From: Dysosmobacter acutus
GTDB lineage: Bacteria; Bacillota; Clostridia; Oscillospirales; Oscillospiraceae
DNA: 64,000 nt
Direction of reading: 5' to 3'
Assembly: GCF_018919205.1 (NCBI RefSeq)
Contig: NZ_JAHLQN010000001.1
Coordinates: forward strand, 1,116,001-1,180,000
The position numbers and the translations under genes are program-made. The notes beneath the pieces were generated by a model. It was not told the DNA's origin. It made no database searches and saw nothing but the letters and a program-made list of their open reading frames with translations. Positions 1 to 7,998 of the stretch are shown one piece after another. Numbering within the stretch: position 1 is the first letter of the stretch; each line of letters begins with the position of its first letter.

Positions 1-1
1 G

Positions 2-145
2 GAGAGCGTTCTGACGGAGCTGTTCGGCCATCCTCCGTCGCTCTATCTTCCCCCTTGCACACAATATCTGACGAAGAAAGGAGCCGTGGTGGATGCCCCG
101 CTTATCCAAGTTGATCGAAAAGATAGAGGATCGCCTCGCAAATAA
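2..145 (+). CDS. possible 3' end of an upstream gene (partial)
   Basis: An open frame enters from the window edge and stops with TAA at 143-145, giving about 47 codons. It overlaps the start of the coupling-protein gene by 53 bases, which is long but not unheard of in tightly packed conjugation operons. No domain can be recognised in so short a piece. It could be the C-terminus of a preceding conjugation gene or simply a chance open frame. Confidence 0.25.
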   Translation, partial: ESVLTELFGHPPSLYLPPCTQYLTKKGAVVDAPLIQVDRKDRGSPRK

Positions 146-2252
146 ATGGGGCTGCTGGTATGAACGAAATAAGGCCCGCGTGCCGCTGTATGCGGTGCTG
201 GGCGGCATCGGCTGGTATCTCTACGGAATGTTCCTCAATTCCCTCAAGCTGGGAAAGGAATCCGTATTCAACACCACCGGTGAAGTGATCGAGAGCATTT
301 GGGTATTCAACCCCTTCAAAAATCTCTTCGCTGTTTTTACGCCCTTTGGCCTTGGCGTTTCCACCTTCATTGCCCTTATGGTCTGCCTCATTACGAAAAA
401 AGGCTACAGCTGGTTTTCAGGCTACAAATTTACCCGGGACGCCCGCGGCTTTGATATCCTGCCGGACGGCACTCACGGCACCTCCGGATTTGCGACAAAA
501 AAGGAGCTTGCTGAGCATCTGGAGCTGGGCAGCGCCGAAGAAGTTACCGGAATGCTCCTTGGACGCATTAAGGCGCGGCCGGATGATCCGGAAAAATACG
601 CCACCTACGTGGCGCACCGCATGAAGCCTGGGGAAAACAATAACATCCTCTGCATCGGCGCACCCGGCTCCTATAAGTCCAGAGGCTTTATCATTCCCTT
701 CCTCATGGGCTGCGCGCAGCGAAGCAGCGGCGGACACCATGAATCCGTTGTCGTGACCGACCCCAAAGGCGAACTCTTTGAAAACCTTGCGCCGTATTTT
801 CGGGAGCATGGCTTCTATGTCAAGGCGGTCAATTTCCTCGATATGGCGCACTCTGACGGTTGGAACTGCCTTGCGGGACTGGAAGCAAACCCTGACCTTG
901 TAACCACCGTGGCCAACACCATCATTCAAAACACCTCCGGCCCCAAGGAGGCGGATGACTTCTGGAGCCGTGCGGAATTGAACCTCCTGATGGCACTTAT
1001 CCACTATGTCTGCAATCTGAAGGATGCCCGCGGCAATCTTCTTCCGTTGGAGCAGCGCAGCCTCGGAGACGTCTATAAGATCCTCGCCTATAAAAGCGTC
1101 AACGAGATCAACCGCATCCTTGCGGAGCTGCCGCCGGAGCATCCCGCCAAAGGGCCCCACGGCCTCTTTCTGAAGGCAAGGGAAAACCTCTGGGGCAATA
1201 TCATCATCGGCCTTGGCAACCGTCTCGCGGTCTTTCAGAATCCGCTGGTGGACAAGATCACCCGCAACCACGATGTAGACCTGCTTCTTCCCGGGCAAAA
1301 GCCCTGTGCGTACTTTGTCATCATCTCCGCACAAGATAGCGCCTATCGATTTTTAAGCTCCCTCTTTTTCTCCCTGACCTTCCCGCAACTATCCAATTAC
1401 GCCCGTCTCCACGGAGGACGGCTTCCCGTTCTGACAAACTTCTGCTTGGAAGAATATCTCAACATCGGCTACATGGAGGGCATCTCTGATGTTTTCAACT
1501 CCATCCGCGGCTTCAATATGTCTGTGCAGGTGGCGGTGCAGTCCCTCTCCCAATGGCAGGAAAAGTATCCGGGGAAGGAATGGGAAAATCAGCTCGGCTC
1601 CTTTGACATGACCCTCTACATGGGCTGCAACGATATGACGAGCGCGGAATACTTTGCTAAAAAGTGCGGTAAGGTCACGATCTCCGTCACCAACAATCAG
1701 TTTCCCTTGGCACCGCTGTTTTCTCCCATCTACAGTACCACCCGCCCCTATTCCCAGACGCGAAGCAACACCCAGCGAGACCTCCTCCAGCCCGATGAAT
1801 TCCTGCGGCTCAATAAGTTTCTCTGTATTGTGATGTTCAACCACTATAAGCCCGCCCAGCTCTATAAGATCATGCTGGAGGAACTGCCGGAATACAAAAA
1901 GCTGAAAAAATGCAGCGTCTTTGACTATGTGCCGGAATGGAAAAAGAGAGAAGAAGAGGGTGCAAAGCGTCGCACGGCAGGAAATCGCACATCGGCCGCT
2001 GCAAGGAACACATCGTCCGCTCCGCCCGCACCACAGCCGTCGCCTGCATCGGGGAAACGGCCGGATATGCAGCCCCAGACTTCTCCCACCGAAGAAGCCG
2101 CAGCCAGCGGAAGCTCCTGCGGAAATGACAACATGACTCCGGAGGAAATTGGTCTTGTGGAGATGACCTGCGAAGCTATTCTGGAAGGCGATGACCCGGA
2201 ACTGGAAGAACTGGACGATCCCACTCGGATACCGCCGGGCCGCGGCATATAA
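93..2252 (+). CDS. VirD4/TraG-type conjugal coupling protein
   Basis: This 719-residue protein is a type IV coupling ATPase, which in this family docks the relaxase-DNA complex onto the mating channel at the inner membrane. Two N-terminal membrane segments lie at about residues 32-49 and 81-101. A Walker A-type loop GAPGSYKS is at 189-196, TDPKGELFE follows near 222-230, and the Walker B region CLEEYLNIG at 451-459 matches the family's LDEFANIG. The last 80 residues are Pro/Ala/Ser-rich and look disordered. The start at 93 has an AAAGGAG ribosome binding site. No relaxase or type IV channel genes are visible, so these should lie upstream of the window. A strong hairpin follows the stop. The family call is firm; the specific element type is inference. 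Confidence 0.9.
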   Translation: MPRLSKLIEKIEDRLANKWGCWYERNKARVPLYAVLGGIGWYLYGMFLNSLKLGKESVFNTTGEVIESIWVFNPFKNLFAVFTPFGLGVSTFIALMVCLITKKGYSWFSGYKFTRDARGFDILPDGTHGTSGFATKKELAEHLELGSAEEVTGMLLGRIKARPDDPEKYATYVAHRMKPGENNNILCIGAPGSYKSRGFIIPFLMGCAQRSSGGHHESVVVTDPKGELFENLAPYFREHGFYVKAVNFLDMAHSDGWNCLAGLEANPDLVTTVANTIIQNTSGPKEADDFWSRAELNLLMALIHYVCNLKDARGNLLPLEQRSLGDVYKILAYKSVNEINRILAELPPEHPAKGPHGLFLKARENLWGNIIIGLGNRLAVFQNPLVDKITRNHDVDLLLPGQKPCAYFVIISAQDSAYRFLSSLFFSLTFPQLSNYARLHGGRLPVLTNFCLEEYLNIGYMEGISDVFNSIRGFNMSVQVAVQSLSQWQEKYPGKEWENQLGSFDMTLYMGCNDMTSAEYFAKKCGKVTISVTNNQFPLAPLFSPIYSTTRPYSQTRSNTQRDLLQPDEFLRLNKFLCIVMFNHYKPAQLYKIMLEELPEYKKLKKCSVFDYVPEWKKREEEGAKRRTAGNRTSAAARNTSSAPPAPQPSPASGKRPDMQPQTSPTEEAAASGSSCGNDNMTPEEIGLVEMTCEAILEGDDPELEELDDPTRIPPGRGI

Positions 2253-2254
2253 AA

Positions 2255-2280
2255 AGAGACCGATTTCTCGGTCTCTCTTT
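2255..2280. terminator. intrinsic terminator, probably bidirectional
   Basis: A perfect 9-bp stem AGAGACCGA/TCGGTCTCT with loop TTTC is followed by CTTT on the plus strand and flanked by an A-run on the other side. It lies between the coupling-protein gene and the convergent minus-strand DUF2442 gene and can serve both. Confidence 0.8.
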
Positions 2281-2298
2281 AAAGAAAATATTCCATTG

Positions 2299-2733
2299 TC
2301 AGCGTACTGTTTGCCCGTACTCTCGCTTCATGGCGTCAATCGAAACGACCCATTGCTTGCCGAACTTGCAGACATCCACGCCGTTTACAAGCTTTCCGTA
2401 GGTGACTGCCTTTCGCAGAGTGCTCTCGTTAAGTCCCCACAGCTCAGTGGCGTCGCTGAACGCCATGAGACCGTCAAAGGGAGTATTTACCTGCACACCG
2501 TGTTCCCACAGCTCGTCACAGCTTAAATCCAGTTCATCGCTCCAGACAATGCCATAGCCGCCAACATCGACAGCAACGTCGGAAAATTCATCAGGATGAT
2601 CTTTCAGATAGCTGAAAGCAGGAATCTTATCGAACAAAGGCTTTACATCATATAGCTTGGTAACGCCCTCGCTGAACTGAACACTCAATTTGAAGTCGGC
2701 AAGCGGAGATACGCTTTTTACCTTGTGAAACAT
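2299..2733 (-). CDS. DUF2442 protein with C-terminal helix-turn-helix-like segment (antitoxin-like)
   Basis: This 144-residue protein has an N-terminal DUF2442-like domain (about 1-78), recognised from the pattern of a short beta-rich start, FSDGV-type turn, DVKPLF and a terminal DVGGYGIVWSDELDLS. The remaining 60 residues look like a small DNA-binding unit (LNESTLRKAVTYGKLVNGVD, then a wing-like strand). It lies 11 bases downstream of the DUF4160 gene on the same strand. DUF4160 and DUF2442 genes are commonly adjacent and are suspected toxin-antitoxin partners. Here the DUF2442 member carries the likely operator-binding part, so I infer the antitoxin role. Function has not been shown from sequence. 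Confidence 0.7.
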   Translation of the reverse strand: MFHKVKSVSPLADFKLSVQFSEGVTKLYDVKPLFDKIPAFSYLKDHPDEFSDVAVDVGGYGIVWSDELDLSCDELWEHGVQVNTPFDGLMAFSDATELWGLNESTLRKAVTYGKLVNGVDVCKFGKQWVVSIDAMKREYGQTVR

Positions 2734-2744
2734 AAGCTGCCTCC

Positions 2745-2999
2745 TTACTCCAACGGAGGAATTTTCTTAAACTCCTGCGTCTCCCAAATTTCCTGCAAAG
2801 TATCTTTGTGCAGTCCCAACCACTCTCGCACCATTGCAAGCGCCTTGGGCGGTAGTTCTCCTTCAATGACTTCTCCGGTCATAAAGTCGATTGCAGCAAC
2901 ATCCTCGTTGTAAATTGCATGGATATGCGGAGGATTGTGCTCGCTTTGCAGGAAATACATTCTGATAATAATTCCATAGAACCTTGATAAAACAGGCAT
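2745..2999 (-). CDS. DUF4160 domain protein (toxin-like partner)
   Basis: This 84-residue protein consists of a DUF4160 domain only: an N-terminal strand, the conserved HNPPHIHAIYNED stretch (residues 20-32), then a helix ending LPPKALAMVREWL. It is first in a two-gene minus-strand operon with the DUF2442 gene. It has an AAAGGAGG ribosome binding site 11 bases upstream and a consensus-like promoter beyond that. The His-rich PPHIH motif suggests a metal or nuclease-like site, but I know of no demonstrated activity. The toxin assignment rests on gene pairing and on its position beside replication genes of a mobile element. Confidence 0.7.
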   Translation of the reverse strand: MPVLSRFYGIIIRMYFLQSEHNPPHIHAIYNEDVAAIDFMTGEVIEGELPPKALAMVREWLGLHKDTLQEIWETQEFKKIPPLE

Positions 3000-3030
3000 C
3001 GCAAATCAAGCCTCCTTTCATAGCATCATC

Positions 3031-3060
3031 ATTATATCACGATACCGTGATTTTAGTCAA
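3031..3060 (-). promoter_or_regulatory. sigma-A-type promoter with palindromic operator for the DUF4160/DUF2442 pair
   Basis: On the minus strand TTGACT (3060-3055) and TATAAT (3036-3031) are separated by 18 bases. The spacer holds the palindrome ATCACG-ATAC-CGTGAT (3036-3051), which abuts the -10 box. A palindrome in this position is typical of autoregulated toxin-antitoxin operons. Confidence 0.65.
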
Positions 3061-3229
3061 TAGAGTTCTAAAGAAATGTTTGAAAGTGACATTGAAATCC
3101 ACAAAATGACGAAAAGCAGTCCGCGTCCCCAATCCAAGAAAGCTGTACTTGCTGTCGGCGTGCAGTAACGCGATTGGAAAACAGGCAGGTTGTTTGCCTA
3201 TATCAAAAAAGAAAGAGGAGGTGCCCGTT

Positions 3230-4243
3230 ATGAGGGCAGCGAAAATGAAGGAGCGTCCAACTTTCCAACTGATGTGCCAGACAGACGTGCAGAGTATTTA
3301 TCATATGCAGATGCCGCGCTGGTTATTTTCTGATCCACGTTACTGCGAGATGAGCCTGGATGCCAAGGTGACCTACACCTTTCTCTTAAACCGCTTCCAG
3401 CTCTCGCGCAGGAACGGATGGGTCAACGAGCGCGGGGAGGTGTTTGTGATCTTTCCTCGCAAAGCGCTTGCCAAAGAGCTGCGCATCTGTGAGCAGCGGG
3501 TCACGGCGGCTTTTAAGAAGTTGGTGGAGCTCAAGCTGGTATGGGAAAAACGCTGCGGGCGAGGTGATGCCAATCAGATCTATCTTGCCCGTGTCACACC
3601 GATCGAAGATCCGGACTATTCCTGTGCGCCGTTTATCACAGAGGATGAATCGGAAGTACGCGGTTCAAGAACCTCGAATCTGGAGGGTCTTGCTGATGGG
3701 AAACCTTCAGCAGCATGCCAAGAACCGCAGAATCTGCTGTCCAAGAATCGTGAAGATTGCGCTTCAAGAACTGCAAAATCCGCGATTCCAGAACCGCAGA
3801 AATTGACGCCAAGTAAGAAAGAAAAAAGAAAGATTGATCAAAGTCATATGGAAGTCCGTCAGTCTGTCAGAGCCCCGGTGCAGGACGGACGGACCGACGG
3901 GGACGCAGAAGAAGAACTTTTGGATATTTTGGACGGCTGCGAGCTTGAATGCTTCGCACCGGAAACCGCTCTGGTGTTTGAAAACGCCATTGAGCGGCTT
4001 TTTTATGCCGACAGCTTCCGTATTGGCAATGCCACGCTTCCGCAAAGCCGCGTGCGGGCAAAGCTCAGACGGCTGGACGGCATGATCCTGCGGGAGGCAG
4101 AGAGTAAGCTCCGCGCCAATCAGGAGCGGAATGTAAAAAACAGCACGGCCTACACCATGGCGGTGCTGTTCAACTGCATTGCCGAAAGTGAGAGCGATCT
4201 TATGATCGACCCATATCTCAATACCATCTGCGCGGCCGTTTGA
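3230..4243 (+). CDS. replication initiator A-type protein (RepA N-terminal domain)
   Basis: The N-terminal part (about residues 15-120, from QMPRWLFSDPRYCEMSLDAK through a winged-helix segment ending VWEKRCGRGDANQIYL) matches the RepA_N replication initiator family of Firmicutes plasmids and integrative elements. The middle is a polar linker. The C-terminal 110 residues form a helical domain ending in YTMAVLFNCIAESE, as often seen in this protein type (DUF6017-like). I chose ATG 3230 (337 residues) because GAGGAGGTG lies just upstream; an in-frame ATG at 3149 lacks a binding site. The gene implies that the element can replicate at least transiently. The AT-rich stretch upstream (3001-3200) could hold part of an origin, but I see no clear iteron array. 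Confidence 0.7.
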   Translation: MRAAKMKERPTFQLMCQTDVQSIYHMQMPRWLFSDPRYCEMSLDAKVTYTFLLNRFQLSRRNGWVNERGEVFVIFPRKALAKELRICEQRVTAAFKKLVELKLVWEKRCGRGDANQIYLARVTPIEDPDYSCAPFITEDESEVRGSRTSNLEGLADGKPSAACQEPQNLLSKNREDCASRTAKSAIPEPQKLTPSKKEKRKIDQSHMEVRQSVRAPVQDGRTDGDAEEELLDILDGCELECFAPETALVFENAIERLFYADSFRIGNATLPQSRVRAKLRRLDGMILREAESKLRANQERNVKNSTAYTMAVLFNCIAESESDLMIDPYLNTICAAV

Positions 4244-4257
4244 AGGGAGGGAAAACA

Positions 4258-4803
4258 ATGCTGCTATCCAACCAGCAAAAGTATATCCTCGAAATACTCA
4301 AGGAGTTTAAGTACCTGCGTGTCCGCCAGCTCTATGCTCTGGTGCAGGCCCATTACCGTACACAGGGAATCAAAATTGACGAAAGGCGCATGGAGATCAT
4401 GCTTCGCCAGATGCGCACAGGCACCAATTATGTCTGGCTGCGAGGTGATGTGGTTTCTTACGGAGACCGCAGGATAGACCCTCGGCTATTGGAAGCACTG
4501 GACGTTATGCTGGAACTGACGAAGGCGCAGCCCGGATTTTACTCGAAAGACGGACTGCATGAACCCTTTCTCCTGCGCTTTACCGGAAACGGAAAGGGGG
4601 TCGGATACCTTTTCAGCGTGGCATGGCTGGACGCCGCTACTCGCATTGCAGCCGTCCCCCGTATGAAGGGCGAGCGGATCATCTGGATCTCCGAGAGCGG
4701 ATCCTTTGGAGAAATCAATCTGCCCCGGCACCACTTTTTTGCCGCCCGTCAGGAGAACGGCACCCATCGCTTTTTTGGCTCCAATGAGCCGGAAAAAATA
4801 TAA
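4258..4803 (+). CDS. winged-helix protein (DUF5697-like)
   Basis: This 181-residue protein begins LLSNQQKYILEILKEFKYLR and has two helix-turn-helix-like helices in the first 60 residues, suggesting a winged-helix DNA-binding domain. The C-terminal half is a beta-rich region of unknown role. I placed the start at ATG 4258, seven bases after GGGAGG; a longer TTG frame would overlap the RepA-like gene. It sits 14 bases after the replication initiator and 19 before the S1-like gene, so the three are probably cotranscribed. A role in copy or transfer control is inference from position. Confidence 0.5.
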   Translation: MLLSNQQKYILEILKEFKYLRVRQLYALVQAHYRTQGIKIDERRMEIMLRQMRTGTNYVWLRGDVVSYGDRRIDPRLLEALDVMLELTKAQPGFYSKDGLHEPFLLRFTGNGKGVGYLFSVAWLDAATRIAAVPRMKGERIIWISESGSFGEINLPRHHFFAARQENGTHRFFGSNEPEKI

Positions 4804-4822
4804 CACTTAGGAGGAACATTGT

Positions 4823-6211
4823 ATGGCAAGGAAAAAAGTCACCCCGGAAGAAGAGATCGTAAATGCTGTCGGTGAAGAAACTGCCCTGGGGAGTGTCCCT
4901 GCGGGTAGCGTGCTGCCTGACGAGGCAGGCGCAGATACCGGCGACGTTCCCGCAGAGTTGCCAGAGGGGGATCTTTCTGCGGAGGAAACGGCAGAGCAGT
5001 CGGAAACGCTTTCTGCAATGGAGTCAGCCGAGGCGAAACCACTTGGACTTTCCACAGAGGAGAAAACTGCATCCCAAGGCGAAAGCGATACCGCAGAGGA
5101 GCGAGTGGAAGAAGCGGAACTGCACGAAGAGATGTCGGAATTTCCGGATGCAGAGGAGAATTTGATTTCAGATTTGCCCACTTCTGTTCCGCAGGTTTCT
5201 GAGACCGATGAAGCGGACTGGGGCTTTGGGGAACCGGTCCCGGAAGAAGCCGCAGCAGAAGCCGCGGAGGATGAATACCTGGCAGCAGGTAACTCTGAAA
5301 TGCTTGATGCACCGGAGGAAAAGAGCGAACGCACGCTCTTCTACGAGCTGGACTTCAACGAACTGGATCGGGGGCTAAGTGAAGAGGAGCGGAAGGAATG
5401 GAACTCCATCTATGCCTCTTTCCGCGGCCGCAGCGCCATTACCGGAACGATCATCGGCGTGGATCTCTACGCACGATACCTTCCGCGCAGTGAGGCAAGA
5501 ATGCTTGAAAACAGACGGGAGCTCTGTGCCGTTGTGGTGCCGTATCGCATCCCTATTCTGATCCGCGAGTCCGAAATGTGGGAGTTGGGAGAGGAGCGAC
5601 CTGACTTCGTGCTGCGAAATATGGTGGGCGCCAGCATCGATGTGATCGTTACCAAGGTGGAGCGTACCGCTAACCGCGCACAGGCGTCCCGCCGTCAGGC
5701 AAGCCGCAGCCAGCGCCGCTTTTTCGCTGCCCGTGAGGATCTTCATACCGCCGGCTCCCGCATTACCTGCAGGATGCTGGCAGTCGGCCCACGCCGCTGC
5801 CTTGTGGACTGTTATGGCTACGACCTTGATATGACCCAAAGAGAGATCCGCTATGCGGCCATCCCGGATCTTCGCACGGAGTTCCACCCGGGCTCAGAGA
5901 TCGACTGCATTGTAAAAGAGTATCATCCTCGCACCGGTGAACTGATCGTTTCCGCCAAGGAAACGGAGGTCAACCCCTTCTTTGGCGCGGAGGAGCGCCA
6001 CCCCGTAGGCTCCCGCCGCTTTGCGATGATCTCCGGCAAATATGGCGGCGGCGTTTTCTGCAACCTCCCTGACGGCGTGACCTGTATGTGCAACTACTCC
6101 TATCAGCACGAGGATGCGGACTTCATGGTTGGCGAGCACGTCATGCTGATGGTGCAGCGCTACGATCATGAAAAGCTCCAGATGTACGGCAAGATCATGA
6201 GCAAGTGGTGA
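4823..6211 (+). CDS. S1-like RNA-binding domain protein with long acidic N-terminus
   Basis: This 462-residue protein has two parts. Residues 1-165 are very acidic and Glu/Ala-rich, with no evident fold. The rest is basic and beta-rich. A coiled basic stretch (ANRAQASRRQASRSQRRFF, about 289-307) is followed by two OB-like segments, including a typical S1 pattern (GSEIDCIVKEYHPRTGELIV at about 369-388). The C-terminus is YGKIMSKW. I infer an RNA- or single-strand nucleic-acid-binding protein, perhaps ribosomal-S1-like. It ends the first operon; a strong terminator follows. A copy of its last 30 bases recurs 429 bases downstream. Confidence 0.5.
   Translation: MARKKVTPEEEIVNAVGEETALGSVPAGSVLPDEAGADTGDVPAELPEGDLSAEETAEQSETLSAMESAEAKPLGLSTEEKTASQGESDTAEERVEEAELHEEMSEFPDAEENLISDLPTSVPQVSETDEADWGFGEPVPEEAAAEAAEDEYLAAGNSEMLDAPEEKSERTLFYELDFNELDRGLSEEERKEWNSIYASFRGRSAITGTIIGVDLYARYLPRSEARMLENRRELCAVVVPYRIPILIRESEMWELGEERPDFVLRNMVGASIDVIVTKVERTANRAQASRRQASRSQRRFFAAREDLHTAGSRITCRMLAVGPRRCLVDCYGYDLDMTQREIRYAAIPDLRTEFHPGSEIDCIVKEYHPRTGELIVSAKETEVNPFFGAEERHPVGSRRFAMISGKYGGGVFCNLPDGVTCMCNYSYQHEDADFMVGEHVMLMVQRYDHEKLQMYGKIMSKW
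6181..6210. repeat. direct repeat copy 1 (3' end of the S1-like gene)
   Basis: These 30 bases, encoding the last nine residues of the S1-like protein and ending one base before its stop ends, are repeated perfectly at 6610-6639. Similarity continues for four more bases with one mismatch. The spacing (429 bases start to start) and the position at a gene end suggest an insertion or recombination scar. Confidence 0.85.
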
Positions 6212-6246
6212 GAAGCAGCACATGGTTTAATATCATTCCGAAAAGA

Positions 6247-6289
6247 GGGCCTCTGCCGATCCAGTTGTGTGTCGGCAGAGGTCCTTTTT
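6247..6289 (+). terminator. intrinsic terminator after the S1-like gene
   Basis: A long GC-rich stem (GGCCTCTGCCGA paired with TCGGCAGAGGTCC, loop about 11 bases) is followed by a five-base T-run. It closes the replication-initiator operon. Confidence 0.8.
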
Positions 6290-6292
6290 CGT

Positions 6293-6490
6293 TTAGCCCT
6301 GTAAGATTTTCAGATACTTATCCAGTCGTGCATTGACATACCCGGCAAAGAGGTTTTCCATTGCGGAAAGGTTGTGCTTTGCGTGGTATTCGTCAAAGGT
6401 ACTATCGGAATAATATCGACGGTATCGGAATAACACTTTGCGGATTATCGGCACAATACAGCGTATATTTAACGGAATGATAGATTGTTC
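6293..6490 (-). pseudogene. possible C-terminal gene remnant in a gene-poor stretch
   Basis: Between the S1-like gene and the Fic gene (6212-6717) there is no intact gene. On the minus strand an open stretch of about 65 codons ends with TAA at 6295-6293 and reads like real protein, for example FDEYHAKHNLSAMENLFAGY near its end. It has no start codon with a ribosome binding site, and its upstream side closes with a stop. It may be the tail of a gene removed by the rearrangement that left the flanking 30-base direct repeats. I cannot name the family. The rest of the stretch (6491-6717) shows nothing beyond repeat copy 2. Confidence 0.25.
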
Positions 6491-6609
6491 TTATCTTTTT
6501 GTTGAATTTTATTTGGGAGTCTTTTCTTAATATATAGATATGGATTTGATGCGATTACCTGCCTTATCTGTCCCTCACCACCGGCAGAGCTACCTGTGTA
6601 ATGAACTTT

Positions 6610-6639
6610 GATGTACGGCAAGATCATGAGCAAGTGGTG
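6610..6639. repeat. direct repeat copy 2
   Basis: Perfect copy of 6181-6210, here non-coding and placed 79 bases beyond the 3' end of the Fic gene. It brackets, with copy 1, a 399-base segment containing a terminator and a possible gene remnant. Confidence 0.85.
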
Positions 6640-6717
6640 GGAAACGCAAACAAGATACAGCAATATCGTTGCTGCATCTCGTTTGACTATGTTTGCAGAG
6701 ATCATTTGAAAAGTGGT

Positions 6718-7710
6718 TCATATTTTTATATATCGCTGGTTTCGGCTGTTTGGCTTATCCGGGATTGTCATACGGATCAAATCCTTTTCGATTGCAGGGT
6801 GCAGGTAATTTCTGCGGAATCCCTCCTTGGATTTAAGTCCCAGCTTCTCCATCAAGGCAAGACTGGTGTACGGAAGGTCGTATTCCATAGCATCCAGCAG
6901 CCGCTTGACATATTCTGAAAGCTGTTCATTGTCTTCGCTGATCTGGACAGAAACATCATCCAGGATCTTATCGATCTGTGCGAGCATAAATTCGATAAAG
7001 GTGGTAGATGCACCTTCTACATGACATTTTGCAATGGCAGAATAGTAGTCTTCCTGAAATGCTTCGACCTGACTTTCAATCGGGATAAATTCAAAAAGGG
7101 GCTTCCACTTGGAAAGAATCGCCGTATGCCACAACCGAGCCATTCGGCCATTACCATCCGAAAACGGGTGAATAAAGACAAACTCATAATGGAATACGCT
7201 GCTGAGAATGAGCGGATGAACGCTGTTTTTTGATTCCTGCATCCATCGAAACAGATCCTCCACGAGCTGAGGGACGAACCGCGCCGGCGGAGCCATAAAA
7301 ATACACTGATCCCCGTTGAAAACGCCTTCTTCTCCTTTGCGGAAGACGCCCGATTCCTCGACAGTATATTTTGTCATAATACCGTGCAGCCGCTTCAATT
7401 CCTGAATATTATAAGGATCAATTTTAGAAAGTTCCTCGTAGGCCGCGTATGCGTTTTTGACCTCCTGAATTTCTTTCTGTTCCCCTAACACCAACTTTCC
7501 GTTGATAACATCTCTGACCTGCCCGAGGGAGAGCGAATTTGCCTCGATCCGCAAAGAAGAATGAATAGATTTGATGCGATTGTTCTTCCGCAGGTGTGGT
7601 TTTGATTCCAAGTTAGCAACGGTTGTCATGCGTCCGACTTTTTCTGAAATCGAAGACACATAGGACAAAATCTCGTTTGTGATCGCATAGGGCGGCGTGT
7701 AATGATTCAA
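6718..7710 (-). CDS. Fic family protein (AMP-transferase-like) with C-terminal winged helix
   Basis: This 330-residue protein carries the Fic core HPFSDGNGRMAR, which contains the catalytic His and the phosphate-binding loop, at about residues 183-194. In this family the core usually transfers AMP from ATP onto a target protein. An N-terminal helix has SLRIEANS, close to the S-x-x-x-E-G/N inhibitory motif found before the Fic domain in autoinhibited members. The C-terminal 70 residues look like a winged helix. It starts with TTG at 7710, preceded by GGAGGTGATTTTT. It is transcribed against all neighbouring genes and has its own promoter, so it is an independent cargo gene. Stand-alone Fic proteins of this kind are often stress or toxin-like regulators; the target is unknown. 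Confidence 0.85.
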   Translation of the reverse strand: MNHYTPPYAITNEILSYVSSISEKVGRMTTVANLESKPHLRKNNRIKSIHSSLRIEANSLSLGQVRDVINGKLVLGEQKEIQEVKNAYAAYEELSKIDPYNIQELKRLHGIMTKYTVEESGVFRKGEEGVFNGDQCIFMAPPARFVPQLVEDLFRWMQESKNSVHPLILSSVFHYEFVFIHPFSDGNGRMARLWHTAILSKWKPLFEFIPIESQVEAFQEDYYSAIAKCHVEGASTTFIEFMLAQIDKILDDVSVQISEDNEQLSEYVKRLLDAMEYDLPYTSLALMEKLGLKSKEGFRRNYLHPAIEKDLIRMTIPDKPNSRNQRYIKI

Positions 7711-7728
7711 AAAATCACCTCCGTGTAC

Positions 7729-7787
7729 TTGCGTACTATCTTGCGTATTATCTTGCTATATTATACACCGCAGGAAGGAAAAAGCAA
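7729..7787 (-). promoter_or_regulatory. Fic promoter with tandem 12-bp operator-like repeats
   Basis: On the minus strand TTGCTT (7787-7782) and TATAAT (7765-7760) are 16 bases apart. Three 12-base units (TTGCGTACTATC, TTGCGTATTATC, TTGCTATATTAT, 7729-7764 on the plus strand) run from the -10 box to the ribosome binding site. The winged-helix end of the Fic protein is a plausible ligand for autoregulation (inference). Confidence 0.45.
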
Positions 7788-7898
7788 CAGCGCAGCATAT
7801 AAAAGTCACTATTGTAGATGATTGTATATAGAAAAATGGAAAACACAAAAGTTTTTTTCGTGTACAAGATGAGATTGAAGCTATGGAAAAACTCCAAC

Positions 7899-7927
7899 TA
7901 TACAGTCTTTCCCCGTAATGCTACAAT
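7899..7927 (+). promoter_or_regulatory. promoter of leader A / operon A
   Basis: TATACA (7899-7904) and TACAAT (7922-7927) are separated by 17 bases, a fair sigma-A-type match. Both boxes are conserved in the second copy of the leader. Confidence 0.55.
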
Positions 7928-7998
7928 GAAGCTGTATTTCAGGGCGAAGTAAGTTAGGGCGGAGTAAGTTAGGAAAGAAAGAGTGGAAAGGAGGTAGT

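Noticed and set aside
3001-3229. Replication origin with iterons upstream of the RepA-like gene
   Set aside because: The stretch is AT-rich, but I found no repeated iteron units. The only clear palindrome belongs to the toxin-antitoxin promoter.
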